Shown in pieces: positions 44,815 to 58,478 of a stretch of 64,000 bases of DNA. Made by a program: the position numbers and the translations under genes. Numbering within the stretch: position 1 is the first letter of the stretch; the number at the start of each line of letters is the position of its first letter. Below the pieces are notes generated by a model. It was not told the origin of the DNA. It saw only the letters and a list, made by a program, of their open reading frames with translations, and searched no databases. Source of the DNA: Epiperipatus broadwayi (Eukaryota > Onychophora > Udeonychophora > Euonychophora > Peripatidae); the NCBI GenBank assembly GCA_028023455.1, contig JAQFVV010012423.1, forward strand, positions 6,118,269 to 6,182,268, in the 5' to 3' direction.

Positions 44815-46600
44815 AGATAGTTCCTATTTCATATTTATGTAGCTCCACAAAAAAACCCCAGAGGATTATAAATATTGGAAATAACATTTTAAGTATATTT
44901 AGATATCTAAATACTGTGTTTCTGAGATAACTTGGCTTTAATTCCTTCTTATTGTCTCATTAGATTCATATTTATTTCATATCTAAAGACAGTATTTTAT
45001 TTAATCTTCTTGGCATCTAGTTATTTGAGGATAAGCTTATTTTATTATTTAATGTTCAAGTATACATAAGTATGTAGAAATAGATAGATCACAAATTTAT
45101 CTTTATTAAATTAAATGATATGTATCTCTAGAATGTTTACTTAGAACTGTGGTTGATTAAAGAATAACTCTAAATTATTTCAATTCATCTTTTGATTGAG
45201 ACTTAAAGTATATTGTTGTGTAAATAATTTAGCACAATTAGCATAAATATAAGTATTTAGTCAAGTATCTAAGAAATATGTATATAATAAATCTGACATA
45301 AAGTCCAATATATTTAATGGTTAACATTTTAATAGTATCTTTCCTGTTTAGTTTCATACTTCCAGATATTCAACAAGAATTTATGAAAAAGATTTATCTT
45401 GATATTTATTTATTTTCTTCATGTAAATATAACTACAAATTACAAAATATAATGATAGTTGGATTATTAAAGTTAATAAAATGAAAATGATTACTTTTTC
45501 AAGAAAAACAAATCCCATATTATTTAATTACATATTAAAAGAAAATTATATTTTGAGGGTAAATGAATGTAAAAATTTAGGCATAATTTTAGACTCTAAA
45601 TTACTTTTATCAAATCAGGTACATTATTTATGCTCTAAATCTTTTAAGGTGTTGAGTTACATTTTAATGGAAGATTACATAATAGAGAAACTTACGAACA
45701 TCTTTTTATGTCTTTGGTATTACCAATTTTAAACTATGGCAGTGTTGTTTAGAACTCTGACAATCACTCTCACTGTAGAGCTTTGGATGCAGTACAAAGA
45801 AAATTTATAAATTATTATAGTGCAAAGTTTGGAGCACTGTGTAATTCTCACTGTGTTTCATTAAAGCTATTAAGGAATCTTAATGATATTTTATTTTTGG
45901 CAAAGATAGTCAAATGACACATAAATGTGGTAAACTATATTACTGAAAATTTTTACAGTATTTCAGGCATGTGTTTGAAACCTGGTAAGACTTTTTACTT
46001 TTCAAAGTTTAGAACAAATTGTTTAAGAGATACTACATTATTTGGACTTCCAAGAATATTTAATGCATATTATTGTGATGTTGAAAATTATTTTTGTTCA
46101 TTCATAAATTTAATTCTATTATAAATAAAGATGTAAGTGGGTTTGTTTTTTTTAATTTTTTATTGTTTTATTTATTTTACTCACTTATTATAATAGATTT
46201 TAATCACATATCATGCTTATAAATTCAATATTATATTTATCCTTGAAATTAAAGAATATTTGATCACTTAGTTGTATTTTGAAATTAATAAATTAGCCAC
46301 TTCAATTCCAGAATATATTACTTAAACTCTTTGTGCCTATTAATAAAAATAAATGTATAAGCACCTTTGGAGAAATAAAGAGTCTCATTACTTTATGTCC
46401 CTCATGCTCTCCATTATAAAGATTGGAAAAGAGTTTCTTATTTCTGTTTCTTTTAGAGATTATAACTAATTTTTTACACATACAATACAGAATTTGATGC
46501 TCTCGTTCACAGAATGTATAAATTAAAGAGCTTATTATTATCATCCTTTAACAGTACAGAATTTGAGATCCAAATCCATGAGCTTATTGAATAAAATTTT
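44815..46600 (+). mobile_element. Jockey/CR1-like LINE remnant, copy 2
   Basis: This is the counterpart of 15190-16340, but it retains about 610 bp of coding sequence missing there. The recognisable reverse transcriptase end is at 45460-46125, described next. The flanking parts are non-coding or too decayed to translate. Confidence 0.65.
45460..46125 (+). pseudogene. C-terminal RT fragment of a Jockey/CR1-like LINE
   Basis: The frame opens WIIKVNKMKMITFSRKTNPI (45463 on), then VNECKNLGIILDSKLLLSNQ, the conserved block after the YADD box in Jockey/CR1-like reverse transcriptases. After a frameshift near 45700, FLMSLVLPILNYGSVV and ALDAVQRKFINYY follow. A TGA near 45915 precedes NYITENFYSISGM and TLFGLPRIFNAY, ending at about 46124. 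The active-site region lies upstream and is not recognisable. Stops and frameshifts make this a relic. Confidence 0.75.
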
Positions 46601-46640
46601 TTTTTATCAACATTTACTTTTATTATATATATATACATAT

Positions 46641-48398
46641 TGTACCGGGTCAAACCACTGAAACCACTCACTTATGTTTATATATAAGTTTTGGCCGGTT
46701 TCAAACTCCTTCCTAATACATTTATAATCTTATAAATGTTACGTGAACGAACCGGCACGTTCGAGCAAAATGGGAGATCTTATTGATAGCTTTAACTATC
46801 AACAATGGCACATCTTGGCTGCCAGATTCAAACCCCTACTATCCAAATACTTTATTTGTTTTGGGGTAAACCCTGGGGCTTCAGCTAGTCTAAGGACTAA
46901 TGTATTTGGATAGTAGGCTCATAATCCAGTGCTCAAAACATTCCCTAAAACTAGCTCAGTCTAATTTTAATTTCAATAACAAAATTATACAAATTTAGTG
47001 GTGGAAAGCATTAATAAAATGTTGGTATAAAGAACTGACCGACAAATAAAGTTTAAGTTTAAAAGACATTTTATTTTAATTAACATTAATTAAGTTTAAA
47101 GATAATTTATTACCCAACATTAATTGACTAAATTGAAACATCTTTATAAATCTAATTTAACACAAGCACATTTTTAAAGTAACACCTTATAACATATATC
47201 TGGTAAAAAGCATAAATAATATGTGACATCATTAAATTATCTCACATTCCAACACACACACATCAATAGTTCATTTTATGCATGCTTAGGAGTTCAAATT
47301 ACTTTACTCGGTAAGATTGATGAATTACAGCGGTGGCTACTACATATAAATGATAATAAACAAATGTTTACCTAGGATTTTTGGAATGTGGATATTGCTT
47401 GTTGTCGGCTGCTTCTGATGGAGTATATCTAACCGGTTAGATTTTGACATTTCTTGAAGAGATTTTATGCGAATCCATTGGTTTTATTCTTGAAGACAGT
47501 TGAACATTTGATGGAGGATTTCTGAGTTGTTATGCAGACATTATTTCACAGGCAGGTTTTGATGATCTTGTTGGACTAAAAGGCTGAAGCACGAGCATAT
47601 ATTTCTGAAAACTGCTCAACAATGCATTTTTATTTCTGGATACATAATAGAAACTGCACTGTTATCTGAACTGAACAAGACTGTCACTGGAAACTAGCCT
47701 GAATAAAACTGAACTCCAATAAAAATCTAGCTATTTATATCTGCAAAGTGTTTTTTGTTTTAATATCCTCTGGCAAATGAGTGTTGTCGAAATTTCATTG
47801 ATAACTAATCCTTCGACAACGTGTTTTTGAAGATTGTTTAATTAGTAATAGCTATTTCAAAACATGTTGTTTTTATATCTTTAGTAGCTCACCGCTGTGT
47901 TTTTAAATATATTTCATTTCAATATTTATTTTCATGTGTTTTTCAATATGATTTTAACATGCATTTATTATATCTCTTATTTACAGCTTACATTTATTTA
48001 CATTCGCACGCACATATATATTTTACTATTCTAAAATCAAAAATAGTTTTAAGATTATTTTTCTTCTTTAATTTAAATGAAGAGATTTATATATTTTTTA
48101 AAGCTTTTAAATTGTATTTCAACTAATAATAATAAACTCTTTACTTCCTTTTTATAAAACCTTTACTTTAACTTTTCTAACCAATACTCCCCTCCCCTCT
48201 TTTAATGAATCAATTTTAACTTTTATTTCAAAACTAATGATAGAAAACTATTTGACTCTTATCTTTTCGAAAACAAACAGTAATACACTCTTCAACATTT
48301 AAATACGTTTTTTTTTGACGAAAGATTATTTTAATAATTTAATTTTTTTTTTAGAACAAAATTATTTTATATACATGTGCCAATTTGGCCTTGGCTCA
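46641..48398 (-). repeat. 3' LTR
   Basis: This is a complete LTR of 1758 bp, with minus-strand termini TGAGCC and GGTACA. It shares about 1.23 kb (47166-48395) with the truncated 5' LTR and its full length with the plus-strand LTR at 16694-18186. It includes a second purine tract (near 48195) that is conserved in all three copies. Confidence 0.75.
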
Positions 48399-48399
48399 T

Positions 48400-48414
48400 T
48401 ACACCCCCCTCTGT
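48400..48414 (-). promoter_or_regulatory. Polypurine tract candidate
   Basis: The minus strand reads CAGAGGGGGGTGTAA immediately before the LTR start TGAGCC. Position and composition match a plus-strand primer site. Confidence 0.6.
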
Positions 48415-49801
48415 TTTAGAGTAAAATGCATCATTTTTGACCATTTTATCACTTGAAATTTTAATTCTTGACTCAAAAAGATTTATTAATTTATTATTTT
48501 TCTAAGTTAGCTTTTTAATATCTTTTACTTAACATACAAAGGGCAATCTGTTTTGACTATCCTTTCCTTCTATATATGCCGAATACATTGCTCACAATGA
48601 TCTAAATCATGGATAATGACCACCGGGACAAACTAATTTTGTGGCACAGGGATCTTTTGGAAATGACACGGAAGCAGATTCGCTGACTTACACTGACTTA
48701 CACATGTATAAAATTGAAACTTCATTTGCTGATTCTCTTGATCGGACTTGGAAAAAGAAAGGGTCGCTGTGAAATGGCAGGAATTTTCAACTGTCCATTT
48801 TCGACTTACGCTTTGGAAAGAGGAATGATCCCTGACAAGTCTGTTATGGGTACTAAAATTTATCCAGTTGGCAGCTTTAAATGTATCTTTAACTAAATTT
48901 ATTTCTAACTACCCTCATTCCCTTTTGCTCTAGATAAATTCTTACACATGTGTAAACGTGCAGCATAATTCTACACCTAATATTCTAGATATCGAGTTTA
49001 CTGGACTTGCTTACAGGGAATCTATAATAAATAAATTCCTTTTTGCACACATCATGAGGTGCAGCAGTGCCAAGAACATAACCTAAAAGGATATCTGGAT
49101 AAATACATTTAAGATGCGCATCATGAGGTATCGTATTTGCCGAATATTACCAGTGTATGTGTGCATATATACACATGTATACTTATACACTCTTAATTCA
49201 CCTTAGATTGACTTTTATTTTTTTATTATTAATCTTCCAACCTTATTTTTAAATTCACATGAACAATATCTTACACTATTTATTTATATTACAATATTAT
49301 TTATAACCCTTAAGAAACATTACTTAAAATATTTATTTACACTAATCTTATAATATTATTTGTAAATCATTACGAACGTCTTTATTTAACATGCGTGTAT
49401 TCAAAAAAAAAAATCAATTAGTTTATTACGAGTCATTCTTCATTATTATTTACTATAGATTTATTTATGCTTATTTATTTAACTTGATTTTATCAATTTT
49501 ATTATAACTATTTGACCTATTTATTTATTTACAAACATTTTTCTTGATTAACATGTGCGTTGATCACTTTTCCTAAGTATTGACCACTTCAAATTTTTAT
49601 TTTTCTAGAGTGCATTTTTAGTTTTTATTTTCATCATTAGGTAATAAATGTAATGTTAAGAGAAGTAGGCAGCAAAGTATAAGGCAATTCAACACACAGA
49701 TAGATCTTGTGCTGATTCAAACCAACCCTCAATTTCTTGCAGAAGTGGTGACTACAGCATGGGCAACTGTTGTGCACAATGGATCTTGAAAAGGGACACA
49801 T
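48415..49801 (-). other. Internal region of LTR element, no domain recognised
   Basis: Short frames are present (for example one with IPLSKA and IPAISQRPF-like phrases read on minus near 48780), but none matches protease, RT, RNase H or integrase to my eye. Sequence at 49637-49801 is unique in the window. Confidence 0.4.
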
Positions 49802-51037
49802 GCACATTTTTAAAGTCACACATTATAACATATATCTGGTAAAAAGCATAAATAATATGTGACATCATTAAATTATCTCACATTCCAACACACACACATC
49901 AATAGTTCATTTTATGCATGCTTAGGAGTTCAAATTACTTTACTCGGTAAGATTGACGAAATACAGTGGTGGCTACTACGTATAAATGATAATAAATAAA
50001 TATTTACCTAGGATTTTTGGAATGTGGATATTGCTTGTTGTCAGCTGCTTCTGCTGCTTCTTGTGGAGTATATTTAACCGGTTAGATTTTGATGTTTCTT
50101 GAAGAGATTTTATGCAAATCCATTGGTTTTATTCTTGAAGACAGTTGAACATTTGATGGATGATTTCTGAGTTGTTATGCAGACATTATTTCACAGGCAG
50201 ATTTTGATGATCTTGTTGGACTAAAAGGCTGAAGCACGAGCATATATTTCCAAAAGCTGCTCAACAATGCATTTTTATTTCTGGATACATAATAGAAACT
50301 GCACTGTTATCTGAACTGAACAAGACTGTCACTGGAAACTAGCCTGAATAAAACTGAACTCCAATAAAAATCTAGCTATTTATATCTGCAAAGTGTTTTT
50401 GTTTTAATATCCTCCAGAAAATGAGTGTTGTCGAAATTTCATTGATAATTAATCCTTTGACGTGTTTTTGAAGATTATTTAATTAGTAGTAGCTATTTCA
50501 AAACGTGTTGTTTTTATATCTTTAGTAGCCCACCGCTGTCTTTTTAAATATATTTCATTTCAATATTTATTTTCATGTGTTTTTCAATACGATTTCAACA
50601 TGCATTTATTATATCTCTTATTTACAGCTTACATTTATTTACATTCGCACGCATATATATATTTTACTATTCTAAAATCAAAAATAGTTTTAAGATTATT
50701 TTTCTTCTTTAATTTAAATGAAGAGATTTATATATTTTTTTAAAGGTTTTAAATGGTATTTCAACTAATAATAATAAACACTTTACTTCCTTTTTATAAA
50801 ACCTTTAGTTTAACTTTTCTAACCAATACTCCCCTCCCCTCTTTTAATGAATCAATTTTAACTTTTATTTCAAAACTAATGATAAAAAACTATTTGACTC
50901 TTATCTTTTCGAAAACAAACTGTAATGCACTCTTCAACATTTAAATACGTTTTTCTTTTACAAAAGATTATTTTAATAATTTTTTTTTTTTTTTAGAACA
51001 ATATTATTTTATATACATGTGCCAATTTGGCCTTGGC

Positions 51038-51040
<3 letters not shown>
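49802..51040 (-). repeat. 5' LTR, truncated
   Basis: This segment of 1239 bp is nearly identical to 47166-48398, except for the loss of the distal part. The right side adjoins a (TA)n tract. Confidence 0.75.

Positions 51041-51120
<80 letters not shown>
51041..51120. repeat. (TA)n microsatellite
   Basis: About 40 AT units with a single TATGTATA interruption flank the LTR element. Confidence 0.95.
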
Positions 51121-52421
<1,301 letters not shown>

Positions 52422-52489
52422 TTTCATTTGTAAAAAATCAATATATGACTCTGTAACTTTTTAGTCTCAATAAAGTTTTGCTTTGAAAC

Positions 52490-52490
<1 letters not shown>
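52422..52490 (+). mobile_element. Severely 5'-truncated copy of the two-ORF LINE (3' end only)
   Basis: The sequence GACTCTGTAACTTTTTAG followed by AATAAAGTTTTGCTTTGAAA matches the terminal 3' untranslated end of the full element (ACTCTGTAACCC near 58029 and AATAAAGTTCCTTTGAAA near 58068). It is bounded by AAT repeats on both sides. Confidence 0.72.
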
Positions 52491-52540
<50 letters not shown>

Positions 52541-52541
52541 T
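52491..52541 (+). repeat. (AAT)n microsatellite, second tract
   Basis: About 17 AAT units form the tail of the mini-copy and the 5' flank of the full-length LINE. Confidence 0.97.
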
Positions 52542-52666
52542 AGGCAGCGCCACCATCTGAGAAGAAGGCACGCTAAGCTCATCGTCCTAAGAGGAAAACT
52601 CAGTAAGCATTTTTTTAAACTCTTTTTTCACAAATGTTATATATCATCTTTATATATAAACACTAA

Positions 52667-54142
52667 GTGTATGTTTATAGAATTAAAAAACAAAAGAAAT
52701 TAATCAAATTTCAGCAAAAAAACGGCATTCGATCGCACGTTTCCAATATGGCGATCCCCAGTGAAGAAACGTGTTTTAAAACAATTTCAACTTATGCAGA
52801 AATAATCAAAAGTGATCAAAATAGAACCAATAAAACGGCAACCGCCACAAGGAACAATGAAGTTTTAATACAGCGTTTTCATCGATCGACAGAGAAGGAT
52901 ATTAGTAAATTAGATCTTTTTACTCCAAATAACGATGAATGCGAAAGTATGAACGAAGTTAACTGGGATGAGTCTAGTTTAGAAAAAATATCGGAAAACT
53001 TTAACTCGACAGTCCCGAAAGATCTCTTTCTGACATTTAAACGGTTTTTTACTAATCGATCAATAATATTAGCTATAACCGATCAGCACTGTTCATTATT
53101 TAAATTTCCCAAAGAATTGCTTTTTGACCTATTTACTAGGGAAAAAATATGGCCATACGTTACCTGTATAGCAGATCATCCGAACTCCAGGTACGTTATA
53201 ATAGAATTCCAAACAGAAATGCAAAGAAACAATTTTAAAGATAATCAAAAGACTTTAAATAATTATGCGCTGGTAGCAATCGACCCTACAAGAAATAGTA
53301 TAGTAACAGGTATAATGAAAAACATGTATCTAGGATATCAAAAAGTAGATTTTATAAAAATGATGAAACCATTTGGTGAAATACTCGATTTCCAACCTAT
53401 GTATTATAGTAATACACCAGTTCCGATACCCAGAAACAGCTATAAATTCAAAATAAAACTTAACGAAAATATTAAACCAATAGACATACCAACACTTGTA
53501 ACGGATCAAGAAGCGACGTTGTTTCTGTCGATTAATGGTTTAAAGCCTCAATGTTTTCACTGTAAACAACGTGGCCATCTAATACACAATTGTCCGAAAG
53601 TATATTGCAAAAACTGTAATTTAAAATTAACTCCAACACACCAATGTCCACGGATAAATCAGCAAATTGATAACAATCCAGCACCGGATGAAAATACAAA
53701 TAACAGCCCGAAAGAAAATAATGAGGACATAAATCAAGATATTATCTTGAATAAGACTTCCCCAGAAGTAATGGATTTTCTTACCTCCACCTATGACCCA
53801 GTATCAGACTCAGCCTCCGAAATCAGAAGAAAGCCAGGAAGGCCCAAGAAAACAAAGAGAGGCAGGAAACCTCAGAATATTAGCTTAGATGAAAGCGATA
53901 GTGATTCCCCCTCTCCCGCAAAAAATCTCAGCAAGAAAGTTAAAACTAAAAAAAAAGAAGAAGATTCGGAACTCTTTGTTTCCGCGGGGGAGAAAGAATT
54001 AAGTTCTAATCAGGCAAGTATACCATGTTCGCATTGTAAAAAAAAAAATAAAAGCGAGTCGAACAATGATAAAACAATAAATAAAAGCGAGTTACACAAT
54101 GGTAAAACAATAATAAATAAAAGTGGAAATTTAACTAGCTAG
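52667..54142 (+). CDS. LINE ORF1 protein (RRM-like, CCHC zinc knuckles, AT-hook-like)
   Basis: The open frame has 491 codons. Met28 (52748, context AATATGG) is an equally or more likely start than the first Met. Residues about 120-290 look like RRM-type RNA-binding segments, as in other zinc-knuckle ORF1 proteins. Zinc knuckles follow: Cys296-Cys299-His304-Cys309 (CX2CX4HX4C) and Cys314-Cys317-His325-Cys327. The C-terminal third is Ser/Lys/Asp-rich and contains RRKPGRPKKTKRGRKP (387-402), with a GRP core and a following RGRKP like an AT-hook. A further CSHCKKK pair (CxxC) occurs near the end. The protein is expected to bind element RNA and act as chaperone in the ribonucleoprotein. The frame is intact, so it may be expressed. 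Confidence 0.85.
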   Translation: MYVYRIKKQKKLIKFQQKNGIRSHVSNMAIPSEETCFKTISTYAEIIKSDQNRTNKTATATRNNEVLIQRFHRSTEKDISKLDLFTPNNDECESMNEVNWDESSLEKISENFNSTVPKDLFLTFKRFFTNRSIILAITDQHCSLFKFPKELLFDLFTREKIWPYVTCIADHPNSRYVIIEFQTEMQRNNFKDNQKTLNNYALVAIDPTRNSIVTGIMKNMYLGYQKVDFIKMMKPFGEILDFQPMYYSNTPVPIPRNSYKFKIKLNENIKPIDIPTLVTDQEATLFLSINGLKPQCFHCKQRGHLIHNCPKVYCKNCNLKLTPTHQCPRINQQIDNNPAPDENTNNSPKENNEDINQDIILNKTSPEVMDFLTSTYDPVSDSASEIRRKPGRPKKTKRGRKPQNISLDESDSDSPSPAKNLSKKVKTKKKEEDSELFVSAGEKELSSNQASIPCSHCKKKNKSESNNDKTINKSELHNGKTIINKSGNLTS

Positions 54143-54319
54143 TTAAATGGGGGCCCAGTTAATCCTTTGTTTCTTTTTTAAATTTCCAGGTAAACAAATG
54201 CTTTTTGTTTTAAACATATATAATTCTCTCTTTCACCTTAATTTTTGTTAGTTTATATAATAGCAATGAAATTAAATAGGTTAAAAAAAAAAAAAAGTTT
54301 TTATATTAAAAATACTAAC

Positions 54320-57300
54320 ATGAAATTTAAAGTTTGTTCGTTAAATATTAGAGGTTTAAACGCCATAGAGAAAATATACCAATTGAAAAAGTTGCATGAA
54401 ATTATTCAGCCACATGTATTAGGTATACTCGAAACAAAAATATATCATGATTCTACAACTAACCCAGCACTATACACAAATAACATAGGCTTTACAACTT
54501 TCTCCACAGACACTTTCTCACCATCAGCTGGCACAGGAATAATAATAAGTAAAAACAATCCTTTTTCGAGTTTCAAAATACTATATATGGATGCACATAT
54601 AATAATTATAACTTTTTTACATCTGTCAAATGCAATAAATGTAATATATGTATACATTCCACCTAACACAAAAATGATCAACACAATTATACAAATTATA
54701 AACACTAGGTTAGCTACTTCACCTCATCCATCTCTACTCCTCGGTGATTTCAATATGACATATGATAATTTCATAAGAAAATGGCTTCACATGATCGCTT
54801 TCCCTTTAGTCAGTGGGGAGAGTTTTCTGCCAGATGGAGCCATTTCTTTCAACAATGGTAGATTTACATCATTAATTGATTTAATGTTCTACTCACCTTC
54901 ACTTCATCACATGATCAATCTCTCAATAATTAATACTCCCATGTCAGACCATGCAGCATTGATGATTGATTTAAACCTAGAATTCATCACACAAAAATAT
55001 TTTAACACAGGAAAAACCATGAGGATCCTTCTACCATCACAAACAACAGAATTCCTATATTCTGAAATATACATACATCTCAATAAAATTAATAAACTAA
55101 AAATTGATCCCGCACAAGCATGGCTAACATTTATAAACATTATTTCACACACAATTCAGCATGTTACAAGAAGAGCACCAACACCTACAGGATTATATAC
55201 ATTAGTTGAAAAGCTGCATAAAGCAATCATTAATACAATAGACAATGAGAATAATAAAGACAGAACTATAGCACTTAAAAGAACATATAATTTAGCAAAA
55301 GACAAATTAAAAGAATATATAGCATTAAAGAAAAAAAAATTATATCTCAAACAAACACATGTATGGACAAAACAATACATTAGATGGTGCCTCAGTCAGC
55401 CACCTAAATATAGAGTTCCAACAGCAATATCACAAAATAACAAAACAATAAGTGGTCAATTCATGCTAGATACAATATATAGTTACTTTAAAAAAAAATT
55501 ACAATCATGTGAATCCTTTGACCCAGCACCTTTTTTTTTAGGAACAGCAGAAGAGAACATAGGGTTTGGAAAGATAGAATTCAAACAAAAAATAGACCAA
55601 ATCCCAGATTCCTGCCACCCAGGTATGCCTGGGATCCCAAAAAGAGTTTTTTCACACTTAGAAACTCACACTACACAATATCTAGTGAATTTAGCGAATT
55701 TGCTTACAAAACAAGTATATAAAATTCCAAACCTAAACCCTATATCAATAGTCCCTTTTTTAAAAAAACAAGAAAGTCCAACCACACTTAAAAATCTTCG
55801 TCCAATATCGATGAGCTCACTAGGCATTAAAATACTTGAATCTGTCATCAAAGACAGAATAGAGCCATACATCACTCCAACTATATCCAAACATCAATTT
55901 GCCAAAAAAGGCTCTTCAGTTAACCAGGCAGCATTCATCTATAAAACAGTCATAGACACAGTAAGAACTAACAAAAAGTATGCACCAGTAGTAGTACAAT
56001 TAGACATAAAGTCAGCATTTGATAATGTACTAATAAACAAGCTAGTAGAACTGTTAATAAACTCTACAATCCCCAAAGCATATATTTACATAATCACTAA
56101 TTTGTTACTCAACCGAGAAATATATATTACTTTAAATGGTAAAACAGCTACATCAATAGTACCAAACTGTTCCATCCCGCAAGGATCTCCACTAAGCTCA
56201 CTACTATTTGCAATATATATCAACCCACTAATTAAGGAAATTGAAAGAAAAATAAATGGAATATACATACAACAATTGGGCTCCTATGTTCCATGCATTG
56301 CTTACATGGATGACATATCTGTCTTCTTAAAGAGCAAGAAACAGATACCCAAACTTTTAAAAATAATAGCCAATTATTCCAACACATATAACCTTAATGT
56401 TAATGTTGAAAAGTCTTGTGCCTGGAAAATTTACACCTCGACTCCAATTACAGATTATTTCAAGGGAAAGCCTAGCTCTTTTTTAGGTTTCCCTTTCCAT
56501 CTCAGCGCAATTGCAATGAGAACCCAAATTCAAAATAATTTGAGGGAAAAGATTGTGAAATTGATAAATTCAATGGAAAAGGCATATCTATCACTATATG
56601 CCAAAATATCACTGTTTAATATGCTAGTAATAACCAGAATAATTTATTTCTCTCCGATTGTGTTTTTCACAAGGGGTTTCATTAACAATATTTATACTTT
56701 ATGCAGAAAGTTACTGTGGGGGAAAAAACAATATCTGTTTCCATCAAAAAACTACAACTGCCATTGTCATTGAATGGACTTGGTTTACACAATTTACACA
56801 TTTTCCGTATACAGAAAACAATAAACATCATAGTAACTTGTAATAAAATATATCCAATAATATCACATACAATGAAAGTGATACCAACAGATACACCACC
56901 ACCATTCAAAGGTTATTGGAAAGCACTTCTGAAACCAATAATGAATACAGATATACCTCCTATACAAACAGATGGTACTAAATATAAATACTGGCAAACA
57001 TATAAGTTCATCTATCCAGGAGTACAAAACACGGTAGAAACACTATTGGCAATTAATAATAAGCAATTAACCAAAAGATATAAACATTGGTCATTAGAAC
57101 CAAAATATTTTGACTTCCTGATTAAAATAAATCTGGAAGCCCTTCCGACATTAAATTTTTTAAAATATAAGAGATACTACCATAACATAGATGACATATG
57201 TTCCATCTGTCATCGAGAATCAGAAACAATAAATCACTTCCTATTCACTTGTCAAGGACTTGAAAACACTCGCAAAATGATCTGCAATATCACAACACAA

Positions 57301-57552
57301 GAAAATACAACAATCAGATGTTTGCTACAGGCATATGAAAAAGGTATATTTTCCAGTATTAGGGCTAGTACATTTATCCTTTATGCTTTCTGGTGCACAA
57401 GATGTAATTTTAGTATAAACACAAACACCAGAAGACATCAAAACACAATTAAAAATAAATTAATACAAATCCAACAAAGAGATAAAAAAATAACAGGAAC
57501 ACAAACATACATTGACACATGGTCTCAAATGCGACTCGCCTCAAATCTATAA
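54320..57552 (+). pseudogene. LINE ORF2: AP endonuclease + reverse transcriptase, one frameshift
   Basis: The start is taken at MKFKVCSLNIRGL (54320), which begins the endonuclease; an upstream Met at 54245 adds a Lys-rich stretch. Endonuclease residues are Asn9, Glu38, Asp143/Asn145 (LLLGDFNM) and SDH 209-211. RT motifs are NLRPISMSS, LDIKSAFDN (Asp562), IPQGSPLSSLLFAIYI and AYMDD (664-665). Near 56723 the run of six A shifts the frame. The first frame ends at 56773, and the rest, from KTISVSIKKLQLPLSLNGLG to 57552, lies in the next frame. It includes CSICHRESETINHFLFTC (CX2CX8HX4C). One missing A explains the break. It could be a true mutation or a sequencing error in a homopolymer. Together the frames make a protein of about 1,077 residues, normal for LINE ORF2. 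Confidence 0.85.
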
Positions 57553-58085
57553 CATGGTATATTGCCTTCAAAAAAAAAATGTTTTTTTTTGTTTTGTATG
57601 CTCTGGTAGATAATTTTTTTTTTCTATCCATCTTTGTAAAAAGTTTTGCAGTTTTGTTTTTTATTATTGTGGGACTTTTTCCTTTTTTTGTTTATTTGAT
57701 CCAATTTTTTTTTCTTTGTATATATATATTTTTTTTTGTTTTATTTTTTTGTTATCATAATAATAATATGATGTATATTTTATATGCTCACGTAATGAAT
57801 TTTTTTTTATTCTATTATAATTTTAATAGATTTGTTTTCAGTTTAATTTTTTTGCTATTGTAGTTTTCTTCCTTCAGTTTTATTAATCCAACCATTCATT
57901 GTATACAATTTATTTTTGTTGCTTCCATTTTTTTCTGTGTGTTACCATTTTTTTTTAACAATGTAATACATAATTTTTACTATGTGTGTTTTTTTCTATT
58001 TACAAAAAAAAAAAAAGGTATTGTATAAACTCTGTAACCCATTGTAACCTTTTTGTTTTCTTTGTGAATAAAGTTCCTTTGAAAC
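57553..58085 (+). other. 3' untranslated region of the LINE
   Basis: The sequence is strongly T-rich with runs of up to 9 T and ends CTCTGTAACC...AATAAAG...CCTTTGAAAC before the trinucleotide tail. Open frames here are low-complexity Phe-rich and not genes. Confidence 0.75.

Positions 58086-58478
<393 letters not shown>

Larger units (their letters stand above)
46641..51040 (-). mobile_element. LTR retrotransposon remnant, minus strand
   Basis: Two direct repeats (46641-48398 and 49802-51040) flank a 1.4-kb internal part. On the minus strand the upstream copy starts TGTGCC (51040) and the downstream copy starts TGAGCC (48398) and ends GGTACA (46641), as LTRs do. Just upstream of the downstream copy is the purine tract AGAGGGGGGTG (about 48402-48412), a polypurine tract where a 3' LTR requires one. 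ATAT flanks both outer ends. The upstream LTR lacks its last 525 bp, so a deletion removed the end of the 5' LTR and probably gag and most of pol. The internal remainder has no recognisable domain. Confidence 0.72.

Noticed and set aside
54445-57631. Minus-strand frames of 60-86 codons opposite ORF2
   Set aside because: They lie opposite the well-supported ORF2 domains and show no motif of their own.
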